Positions 47,945-56,697 of a DNA stretch of 64,000 bases are shown here, piece after piece. Within the stretch, counting starts at the first letter, position 1. Every line of letters begins with the position of its first letter. A program made the translations under genes and the position numbers. The notes under the pieces are model-generated. The model saw nothing but the letters and a program-made list of their open reading frames with translations, ran no database searches and was not told the origin of the DNA. Origin of the DNA: Sanderia malayensis (taxonomy: Eukaryota; Cnidaria; Scyphozoa; Semaeostomeae; Pelagiidae); assembly GCA_013076295.1 (NCBI GenBank), contig RQOL01000532.1, positions 4,588,001 through 4,652,000 of the forward strand, read 5' to 3'.

Positions 47945-48967
47945 CTATGTCGAATTTCCAAAAGCAGCTTCCAGCAAACATAGCTTTGCTACAGGTCTTC
48001 TATATTCTGAATTCATGCCCTTCACTTTCGCTGATCGGACAAGTCCACCTCTTCCCGTGTTTGCTTCCACTATTCTTCCCAACGGCCATTGATTTCTGTT
48101 ATGCGATTGTTCCATAAGGAGTACCAAATCATTCTCTTTCAGATTGCGTTCGATTGAATTCCAATTCTGTCTCATTTGCAGAGTCGGCAAATATTCCTTT
48201 GTCTGCTCCATCTTCCAAAAAACGTCAGCCATCATTTGAACCTGCTTCCATCTTCTCTTACTATATGACTCTTTACTCGTAAAAACACCAATTGGGCAGT
48301 TTGATTGGATCTTAGGAGCAACAGGAGTTATTGCATTGAAATCTTTGGGATCGTCTGATATCCTATTGAGTTGTCTTGCATTCAGTATTCGGCTCTCTGA
48401 ACTTGGACCCATTGTCACCACGTATTCTGGATCTCCGCGTTTCGAAATTAATCTTCTGAGTGCTCTTATAAATGAACCTAATCTGTGTCCATACTGTGAA
48501 CAGTTTCAGGATGACTCGCTCTTATGGAAATGCAAATAAATATGACTCCCCATCCCTTTATCCCTTTACGTACATCTTCCTCGCTTGACCATAAACGCCC
48601 GAAACAGTCGATTCCAACAAAGGAAAACTGTGGTTTATCTGAGCTTATTTTATCTTCGGGCAAATCCGCCATCTTCTGCGTGCCAGAATATCCACATCGA
48701 CGCTCACAGTCGAAGCAGTTCTGATGATACGACGCACTGATGGTCTTGCCTGGATGATCCAAAGCTTTTTCGAATACATGCCAAAACATACTTTGGTCTA
48801 AAGTGTCCAGGGCTCTGATGAAAATATCGAATGACGAGATCGCTTACGTGATGCTGTTCACGTAAGCGTGAACAGCACCACGTGACACTTATATATCTTA
48901 ATAACCAAGGAACGGACTTCTTTAGAGCAATCCAGTTGCAGAACTTGCAAAATGTCTGGTCAGTCAT
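47945..48967 (-). pseudogene. BEL/Pao copy 2: integrase region
   Basis: Minus strand: HHVSDLVIRYFHQSPGH (about 48850), the integrase zinc domain with CFDCERRCG, QKMADLPEDKI, FVGIDCFG, then a gap, and the C-terminal part RRWKQVQMMADVFW...EYLPTLQ...NDLVLLMEQS...QWPLGRIVE...RRPVAKLCLLE ending at 47945. The C-terminal 158 codons are open; the catalytic core between them is largely deleted (48422-48477). It is the same family class as copy 1 but clearly diverged. Confidence 0.88.
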
Positions 48968-49042
48968 ATCATTGGATGGGCTGATTTGAACTGAATGCGT
49001 CTGCAGGATCTTCTTAACTTCGACATCATCTTTTTTTCTTCG

Positions 49043-49079
49043 ACCAATATTGGCCGAAGATTTTCTTCGGCCAATATTG
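49043..49079. repeat. Perfect short hairpin, 17-bp stem
   Basis: CCAATATTGGCCGAAGA, 3-base spacer, TCTTCGGCCAATATTGG. CCAATATTGG is itself a palindrome. It lies at the edge of the Pao copy 2 coding sequence. Confidence 0.9.
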
Positions 49080-49084
49080 GTTTA

Positions 49085-49260
49085 GTCATACAGTTTAGTC
49101 ATATATCCACGACTCTACCTCTATTCGTGAGAGTCTATTTCCTATCTTATTTTAATCTAATCTATTTAATTCTCTAAACGTTTACCGTAAAATACTATAG
49201 ATCACGCGATCGTTTACGTAAATCCGTTCTCTTTAACTACAACAACAACAGCCATTCCCT
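49085..49260. repeat. Dispersed repeat R3, second copy
   Basis: See 28075-28220; same block order. Confidence 0.55.
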
Positions 49261-49415
49261 GGTTGTTTAAACCGTTAAACAACATCATGTGACTAAATAT
49301 TTCGAATTACAAGATAATACAATACTCTATAATATAAAATGTAAAGTTGAAAATATAATAAAAGTTCCTTTAATTGGAAATACTAAAAAACCTTTAAGTT
49401 GTCCCTCCTGGTTAG

Positions 49416-49535
49416 TTCTGCGATAACTGCTGCAAATCGTTTTGGCCCACCAGATGCTGTATCTGGCTTGCTTTGCACCTGCGCTGCCTTTGGCTTGCTT
49501 TGGAGACAGGCAACAGATTCCTGCAGGTTGCTAAT
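49416..49535 (-). pseudogene. Possible internal gag fragment of BEL/Pao copy 2
   Basis: An open minus-strand stretch (ISNLQESVACLQSKPKAAQ... FAAVIAELTRRDN) ends at the left TIR-like end at 49536. The piece on the other side of that insert (52733-52831) is also open on the minus strand and begins with ATG just inside an LTR-like edge. Together they suggest the start of a retroelement gag. This is inference only; no gag motif is diagnostic. Confidence 0.3.
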
Positions 49536-49990
49536 TTGTTGGGGATATGAATTTTGGCCGGTATTGTGTTAAACAATGAAAGATCGACAAGTCTGAGCCA
49601 ATAAAAACTTGCATCATTGGAGCATGCGCAGAATTTAGTGCAAATGTGTCTATGATAAGCAGCGCGCGCACGTGCGCGGAAATTTCACTTCGAGTTCTTA
49701 GGCCAAGGTTGTGTTTTTGTTGCACCGAAAGGGTTTCGGATTTCTTTAGGGTTTAGTGTTCCATTAGACCGGTTGGATAGCTTTCTAATTGGTCAGTTAG
49801 ATGGGGAGCGTTGGTCTAGATAGCGAGGAAACGGCTTGCCAGCGCAAATTCGCTGTAGAAGGCCTGTGAGTAATACTCGTCTATTCTTGTTTGACCGACA
49901 ATCCCTTAGCTTAAATTCAGATTAATATAATTTAGGAACAATTAATTAAGGTTTAAAATTTAGTGAATTAAAAGATAATTACAGAAGTAT

Positions 49991-50903
49991 CTCTATAGCG
50001 GTCTAATCGTGCACCATAGTGCTCAATGTACAGAAGTACAGAGCGGTAATAGAGTAGAAGCAAGAAAGGAGACTAGTTTTCTGTAACTCAGAGTTTCATG
50101 CTCTTGCAATCATCAGACAGACTATAATGATTTACATCCTGATCCACGACGAAATTTATTTACAAGGGTGCGATAAGAAAAAACAAAGGGCGCTATTTTT
50201 ACATGGAAGTCAATTAGTTACTTGGCGAAAATAAGTTCCACAAAATCTTCAACAAAAAAAAAACGTAAAAATAAGTTACAGCTGTACAGACAACATGGAA
50301 TCCATCATAAGCAAACACAATAAGAAAGCCACCAACACCGCCACCACTGCCAACAACTCAACCGACAAGACATGCAACTCTCATAAGAAAGACCAATGCC
50401 CGCTCAACAACAACTGCCTCACGTCCAGCATCATCTACAACGCAAAAGTCACAACCAACGAAGACTCTACGCAAAAAACTACATTGGGCTTACTACAGAG
50501 AGAACATTCAAGAAACGTTACACACGGCACAAACAATCTTTTAGAAACCACAGATACGCCAACAGTACCGAGCTTTCGAAATACATCTGGGACCTCAAAG
50601 ACAAGAACAAAGACTACGACACACAATGGACTATCATCACCTCAGCCAACGCCTACAGCAACATCACAAAAAGGTGTGACCTTTGCCTGACAGAGAAACT
50701 TTACATTATTAACGCAAACAATGACTCACTTCTAAACAAACGCTCTGAGCTGATTTCTAAATGCCGGCACGAAAATAAATTTTATCTGAAGAACAATAGA
50801 ACGCAAATAACTAATTGACTTCCATGTAAAAATAGCGCCCTTTGTTTTTTCTGAAATGAAACTCTGAGTTACAGAAAACTAGTCCTCTTTCTTGCTTCTA
50901 CTC
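49991..50903 (+). mobile_element. Penelope-like element fragment with GIY-YIG endonuclease
   Basis: A 15-bp direct repeat TAATTACAGAAGTAT flanks it (49976-49990, 50904-50918), a clear target duplication. Inverted flanking repeats (50031-50217 and 50812-50903, sharing GACTAGTTTTCTGTAACTCA and AGGGCGCTATTTTTACATGG; written for the left copy) resemble the pseudo-LTR arrangement of Penelope-like elements. The middle encodes the GIY-YIG-type endonuclease only. The RT is missing. Confidence 0.8.
50295..50818 (+). pseudogene. Penelope-like GIY-YIG endonuclease domain, one frameshift
   Basis: The N-terminal part (frame from 50295) has CPLNNNCLTSSIIYNAKVTT, the GIY-like strand with its preceding Cys motif. 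After a shift near 50470 the second frame gives KNYIGLTTERTFKKRYTRHK, then SFRNHRYANSTELSKYIWDL, and ends with CDLCLTEKLYI and LNKRSELISKCRHENKF before the stop at 50818. This order is the C-terminal endonuclease of Penelope-like elements. The reverse transcriptase that normally precedes it is absent. Confidence 0.85.
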
Positions 50904-50918
50904 TAATTACAGAAGTAT

Positions 50919-51299
50919 ATAGAATTACAGCACAATTTCGAAGAAATAGTTGTCTAGGACGCTGAAAGAACCGAAAGTGTTTTCGAGCCCAGCACCCTAT
51001 TTAGTGTATCAAAATAAGTCATAACATGAAATAGAGTTAGTGTTTTACATTATATCATAATAATATATTATATCATAGCATCTAATATTATATCGTAGCA
51101 TATATCATCATAACAGAGCGATCAAGATAAATTACTCAATAATTTAGATACGTGTTTCATCAACAATTTAGTAAGAGTAAAGAATTGGAATAAAAATTTA
51201 AAAATAAAAAAGATAAAATTTAATAAAAAATAATTGAAGATAGCTTAGGATAGAGGAATTCGCCATGTCGGGGTTTCGGGTGCAGGACTAATACAGATT
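50919..51299. other. AT-rich non-coding stretch
   Basis: It contains repeated ATATCATA-type words (51050-51115). Nothing else was recognised. Confidence 0.5.
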
Positions 51300-51656
51300 T
51301 TACAGTACAAGCACAAGAAAATGCAGACATTGTGAGTACTCAGAATTCAATATTACATGGAAAGCCACTACCATTGTAAGTTTTGCCCAATGACCATGAG
51401 AGGTTTAGCGAAAGCCAGAATGGAGAAACATACAAGAAATAAGCATGCAGAGGAATTTGAAGGTTATGGAACAGAAGAGGCTAGCTCTCCATGTTTTAGC
51501 ACTCTGTATACCCACTCTGTCTGCCCATCAATGACAACACTTGCTTGTTGTCAATCTGTATCAATAAGCATTGCAACAATTACAATAACCACTGGAAGTG
51601 TTCCATCAATGACATCAGCATCGATCAGCTCTGATGGTGGTCCTGCCCTGGAATGA
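51300..51656 (+). pseudogene. Zinc-finger protein remnant (two C2H2-like units in different frames)
   Basis: One frame gives RKCRHCEYSEFNITWK (about 51315-51365); another, open from ATG 51357, gives YHCKFCPMTMRGLAKARMEK followed by HTRNKHAEEFEG, a C2H2 finger. The rest of that frame to 51656 is Ser/Thr-rich without a domain. This could be the N-terminus of a mobile-element protein or a split host exon. The function is unknown. Confidence 0.4.
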
Positions 51657-51923
51657 ATTTTTTCTTCCCCATTTAGCCCTTGACAAAGTGCTATTGTTAA
51701 GAAAAGTAAGGTGTCAACTCCTTTGTCTTCAAAGCCAGGAAATGTTGTCTTCTCTCCACCATGCATTTCACCTTTACATTATAAAAGTACCCTTTCTTAC
51801 CATGCTGATAATAGTGAAGCAGTGTCAAACCTTCTCACATTTGAAGAGTGGGTGTCGTTACAAAATATAGTTGGGTGAAATCACATGGATTTGTCAAATG
51901 TAAATATATGGTAAATACTGTTA

Positions 51924-52045
51924 TACATAAATGTTTCTTAAGAATCTGTTTTGTTGACTTGGTGGCTCTGTTTGCCTCAGCTTGTACATAAACGTTTGTT
52001 CACATTCTGTTTTGTTGACCTGGTGGTTTTGTTTGGTTCAGTTTG
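51924..52045. repeat. 61-bp tandem duplication
   Basis: Two adjacent units starting TACATAAA(T/C)GTTT and containing TCTGTTTTGTTGAC(T/C)TGGT, at 51924-51984 and 51985-52045, with several substitutions. Confidence 0.9.
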
Positions 52046-52054
52046 TAAATAGAC

Positions 52055-52200
52055 AACTTCATGGACTGTGACCTTGACGTGGTGAAGATGCTTGTGTAAC
52101 TCTTCGACCCATTAGAGCTTTACTAGCTGGAGCACTACCTGCTCCTTTGTAGGGCTACCCTTGCTAGGCAGGTCAATGGTTAGAGTTCCGACAAAATCAG
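52055..52200. mobile_element. Possible non-LTR retrotransposon 5' fragment
   Basis: The stretch with GACTGTGACCTTGACGTGGT...GCTTGTGTAACTC and CTACCTGCTCC...GGGCTACCCTTGCTAGGCAG resembles 5' regions of some LINE families that I know only loosely. There is no ORF. Confidence 0.25.
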
Positions 52201-52555
52201 TCCACTTTACAAATTTTTAATTAATAAAACATTTGTAAGAAATTCAACTCTCGTCAATGAAAAGTTGAGAAACCTCTGTACTTGGTCAAATTTATTTCTG
52301 AGGAGCATATTCTTTATGGTGGATCACAAATCGCAATTTCATTTTCACTTTGTCACTTGATGCATATTATTATTCACTTGCAAGCATACAAAAATGCAAG
52401 CAAGCAACTTGATGGCCTCATTCCTTCCCACGAAGCATTGTTGATTATTCGAAGTGAGGTATAGTTCATTAATATCAAGTCAACACTTTGGTAGTGAAAT
52501 GAATACATACGCAGTTCTCATACAATCCCTTTTTCCGTTTGTGTACTTTAAGACT
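52201..52555. other. Non-coding stretch inside the TIR-bounded insert
   Basis: No feature recognised. Confidence 0.4.
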
Positions 52556-52732
52556 TTAATCTTGCACCGCAGCTCCCCTGTTGCTCACCGCCATTAAACT
52601 TTCACTTCTGTCTGTACTTCGCAAGTTTGAAATTTCCGCGCTTTGTAAAGCCCTACTACGCATGCTCCAATGACGCAAAAACGACGTCATGCCAAATTCC
52701 CCAAACTTACTACGATTCATCTCCCCAACAAG

Positions 52733-52831
52733 TTGGTAGCTTGAAGCGGCATATCGTGGGTTGCTAGGTCTTGTCGTATATGTGACGTCATCATCAAGAA
52801 GACCGTAAGTTGTACCCTGTCTTTTTGACAT
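52733..52831 (-). pseudogene. N-terminal fragment of a retroelement gag (BEL/Pao copy 2), interrupted
   Basis: ATG at 52831 (minus) opens MSKRQGTTYGLLDDDVTYTT and so on; at 52731 the frame enters the TIR-like end and continues by chance to 52556. It lies 35 bases inside an LTR-like edge (TGTCACGCCC at 52867, shared with the copy-1 LTR), which is where a BEL/Pao gag would start. A host first exon is an alternative, since a GTAAGT follows at about 52709, but that lies in the TIR. Confidence 0.35.
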
Positions 52832-52866
52832 CGCAAAGTCGTGCAGAAGGATAGATTTTTTACTGT

Positions 52867-53193
52867 CACGCCCTCAAGGGTAGCGAGTACTCTTTAGGCG
52901 AGCAGATAATCAGGTCCGAAAACACAACAGTTGATTGGCTGGACTTTCATAATGTTCTGAACAATCGTTTGGTAACTAAATAACAAACAGAGTTACAAAT
53001 TTTTTGATAGATTCTTGAGAAGAGTCATGGATAGGATAGATCTATTTTTTCTCAAAGAAAAAATGCATCTGATGTTGGTTACAATATATAAAATTTGTTA
53101 CTTTAAAACTTGAGTTAATTATGCACGGATGTTTTGCATCGCGTGATCCACGCTCATCAACAAGGAAAGTTCATATATTCCCTCCCTTTGGTA
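52867..53193 (-). mobile_element. Partial 5' LTR of BEL/Pao copy 2
   Basis: The edge TGTCACGCCCTCAAGGGTAG matches the outer end of the copy-1 LTR at 28677. Beyond the first 20 bases similarity is weak. It is cut on the right by the truncated gypsy-2 LTR at 53194. Confidence 0.45.
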
Positions 53194-53302
53194 ATCCTAA
53201 CACTTAACCATATTTATCAATTATTATCTAAACAAACATATTCATTAGCCTTTTATACTCTTAACCTTATTTGCTTAAGTATTTACACACACCCAACCTC
53301 GC

Positions 53303-54791
53303 GGCATAGTCTATTAATCGGACCTTGAGACTATGGACCCCGGACCCCGGACCATACCATGTGACCGGACCGTAGGACCGGACCATAGGACCAGACCATA
53401 AGACCAGACCATAGTTTCGGACCAGAGGGAATCCCCACATTTATGAAGTATAATTTAAATTAATTGTTACGGCTTCGGTGATGTCTTCGGTGATATTTCC
53501 GGGCATCACGATATTTACATTCGTGACTTCTTGATAAATTGTCAACTTGGTTCCTGTCTACTAAGGGTCTACTCTTTCTCTGTTCACCAATATATCTCTC
53601 ATGAGATTCGAACAAGCAAATAGTACGCACACATACAATACACAAAATGACACAATCATATTTATTCCTTCATTTCTGTCACGAAACCAAGAGCTTCTTT
53701 AAAGCATACAATAACGACTGTCGACAAACGACAAACAACGACAAACAACGACAAAAGTATCTCCAACACTGCACAAACGGCGGCCCAACAACAATAAATC
53801 CAAAAGACTACGTCAAGGCAACAAGATCTTTCTCAAGCATCCTCATCCCCAACGTTAGGTTTCTTCCCCTCGATCACAACGAGTTACTTGTAGAAATATA
53901 TTTTTGAAACTCGATTTTGCTACCAGAGGTTTCTTGAGTCTTTATGAAATTTTTGTATACGGAAACGTGCTAGATTTTAAGTAGTTTTTGTAATGTAACG
54001 TGTATCAGCAGGACACATATCCAGAGATATACTTATTTATTATTTATTTCAACAACAATAAACATAATAATAAACATAATAATAATAAACATAATAATTT
54101 CAACAACAATAAACGTTTCGTGTGGCAGAATCAAATTTAACAAAACTTTCAGCATTTAACAAATTTAACACTCAAGAAACCTTTGGCAGCAAAATCGAGT
54201 TTCAAAAATATATTTCTACAAGTAACTCGTTGTGATCGAGGGGAAGAAACCTAATGTTGGGGATGAGGATGCTTGAGAAAGATCTTGTTGCCTTGACGCA
54301 GTCTTTTGGATTTATTGTTGTTGGGCCGCCGTTTGTGCAGTGTTGGAGATACTGTTGTCGTTGTTTGTCGTTGTTTGTCGTTTGTCGACAGTCGTTATTG
54401 TATGCTTTAAAGAAGCTCTTGGTTTCGTGACAGAAATGAAGGAATAAATATGATTGTGTCATTTTGTGTATTGTATGTGTGCGTACTATTTGCTTGTTCG
54501 AATCTCATGAGAGAAATATTGGTGAACAGAGAAAGAGTAGAGCCTTAGTAGACAGGAACCAAGTTGACAATTTATCAAGAAGTCACGAGTGTAAATATCG
54601 TGATGCCGGGAAATATCACCGAAGACATCACCGAAGCCGTAACAATTAATTTAAATTACTTCATAAATGTGGGGATTCCCTCTGGTCCGAAACTATGGTC
54701 TGGTCTTATGGTCTGGTCCTATGGTCCGGTCACATGGTTTGGTCCGGGGTCCGGGGTCCATAGTCTCAAGGTCCGGTTAATAGACTATGCC
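53303..54791. mobile_element. Foldback Mutator-like element (MULE-type), 1,489 bp
   Basis: The ends GGCATAGTCTATTAA are perfect inverted repeats. A 9-bp duplication CAACCTCGC flanks the element (53294-53302, 54792-54800), the size used by Mutator-like elements. The arms are about 630 bp each (53303 to about 53941; about 54169 to 54791) and nearly identical, so the same open frame appears once on each strand (53647-53907 plus, 54202-54462 minus). That frame has no recognised domain. The arms start with a degenerate GGACCATA minisatellite. The spacer of about 225 bp is AATAATAAAC-rich. It is non-autonomous. Confidence 0.92.
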
Positions 54792-55020
54792 CAACCTCGC
54801 AACTTATATTTAATCAAGCGCAACATTTAGTTACTCAGTTAGCAGTTAATTAATTAAGCATTCATTTTGGTATCATACACACAAGAAAGAAATTGACATC
54901 GTTTCTCTTCGAGCCTTCTGACTACAAACTTCAAAGCAACTACGGAAGCTGGGTAAGTGTCTTGTAACTTATTTCGATTAGTGATTATAGTAGCTACTTC
55001 AGCATTACTAAATTACTAAA

Positions 55021-55323
55021 TTGGTGACCACTACGCGACCCGAAGGAACAGCTTTCGTTCCTAATTGCTTTATATATTTACGCTACATACGTATTATCTT
55101 AACTTGGCCGAAGCATACGAAAAAGAACAATACCGTAATAAAAACACATATACATTATTTTGCATTTTATCGATTGAGCTAATCACACACGCGGCAGTTT
55201 ACAAAGTGTAAACATATAAACAATTTCACAAGTTTTTGAGACATTCGTCACCCTCAGCGTGAACCACCTTTGCAGTCAAAACAGGCCTACAATTAAATAC
55301 AAAGGAAATACACCAACAAAAAC
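55021..55323 (+). other. gypsy-2 leader between LTR and gag
   Basis: It starts with the primer-binding-type TTGGTGACCACTACGCGACC and is otherwise non-coding. Confidence 0.6.
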
Positions 55324-56213
55324 ATGACAACCGAGCCAAGTTCTCCAAATTTTATACCTACGCCCTCGCACGAACTGCAAGATGTGTCTACGACAGCACC
55401 AATGGCTGCTTACAACTTAAAGCTGCCTCCATTTTGGCCTCACGATCCTACGATCTGGTTCGCCCAAGTTGAGGCACAGTTTCGTACAAAAAACATTACG
55501 ACCCAACGCCAACGTTTTGCTCATGTCGTCTCAGTGCTTCAACCAGAAATCGCTGAGGAAGTTAGAGAAATGTTGCTGAACCCATCAATTCTCAACCCAT
55601 ACGATACTTTGAGGAACGAACTAATTAAACATACCTTACTTTCCGAACAAAAACGATTGCACCAGCTCTGCTCTTGAATGCCGAAGAGTTGGGCGATCGC
55701 AAACCATCTCAACTTCTTCGTAAGATGCAACAGTTGCTTGGTGAACAAAGGCTCGACCAAAAAATATTTCGTCAACTATTTTTACAACGATTACCAATAA
55801 ATGTTCAACTCATTTTGGCTTCCACAACTGATGAAATGGCGTTAGATCAACTGGCTTCATTGGCTGACAAAATACTCGAAGTCAATCCAGCAATTTCTAC
55901 CATTTCGACAATCTCTCCCAAACCATCTCCTACAGCCTCCGTTGATTCTCCATCCCTTCTCCAATTGCAAATCAATCAATTAACCAAACAGGTAGAAGCT
56001 CTCACTACTCAAATCAATTCCGAATCCAATTTTCGAAGACCAAATTATTCTCAACGCTCACGATCGCCATTTCGAAACAACTTCAGCAGACAGCGTTTCC
56101 GTTCTCCCAGTCGTCCGGACTTCATGCCACAGCCAATATGCTGGTATCATAAGAGGTTCGGTCCACACAGGCCCATCGTTGCATCCCACCTTGCTCATAC
56201 GTTGCTGACGTAA
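55324..56213 (+). pseudogene. gypsy-2 gag, one frameshift
   Basis: ATG 55324 opens a capsid-type gag: PPFWPHDPTIWFAQVEAQF and FAHVVSVLQPEIAEEV are typical of this gypsy lineage. The frame stops at 55677; the natural continuation (EELGDRKPSQLLRKMQQLLG) is one frame over, running to 56213, where a further shift occurs near the CWYHKRFG zinc-knuckle start. So gag carries one or two frame breaks. A Ser/Arg-rich segment lies before the knuckle. Confidence 0.9.
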
Positions 56214-56249
56214 CCCCTACTGCTCCTCCACAGCCAGCTCACAGTGCAC

Positions 56250-56664
56250 AACAACAGGGAAACGGCCAAGCCAGAGTTTAGCGGCGACAAGACCCTCTGG
56301 CACATTACACAATAGTCGTCTCTACTACGTCACCGACCGTTATTCGGGAATTAGATTTTTAGTCGATACCGGCGCATCCGTTAGTGTTATTCCATGTCGT
56401 CTTTCGGACAAGCGTAACCAGGTCACTAACCTCCAACTTCAAGCCGTTAATAACTCGTCCATTGCAACGTATGGTGAACGATCGTTAACCTTGAACCTTG
56501 GTTTGCGTCGACTCTTTCGTTGGATTTTTATTATTGCGGATATTCCCACACCTATTATTGGAGCCGATTTCCTTTCATATTTTTCGTTAAATGTTAACGT
56601 TCGTCATCGTCTATTATTCGATACAACAACTAATTTAAAAATTCAGATAAATATGATATGGTGA
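56250..56664 (+). pseudogene. gypsy-2 protease
   Basis: The pepsin-like site reads FLVDTGASVSVIP (Asp near 56364), followed by IIGADFL (about 56560), the usual second landmark. The frame ends at a stop near 56663 and differs from the pol frame that begins at 56698. Confidence 0.85.
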
Positions 56665-56697
56665 AGTCTCTGATGAAGGAATGCCTTCATCAGAGGA

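Larger units (their letters stand above)
48968..49429. other. Non-coding part of Pao copy 2 with repeat R3
   Basis: It includes a hairpin at 49043-49079 and the second copy of repeat R3 at 49085-49260. No coding was recognised. Confidence 0.45.
49536..52731. mobile_element. Possible 3.2-kb TIR insert related to the 39372-40315 MITE
   Basis: The left end TTGTTGGGGATATGAAT (49536) and the mirrored right end (52731; reverse complement TTGTTGGGGAGATGAAT) share further blocks inward: CATTGGAGCATGCG and GCGCGGAAATTTC. No target duplication is visible, so this could also be two separate solo ends. It contains the Penelope-like insertion and a zinc-finger remnant. Confidence 0.5.

Noticed and set aside
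52556..52831. First exon of an unknown host gene on the minus strand
   Set aside because: The frame crosses a transposon end at 52731 and starts just inside an LTR-like edge; a retroelement gag start is simpler.
53647..54462. 86-codon frames on both strands as real genes
   Set aside because: They are mirror images in the arms of a foldback element and have no recognised domain.
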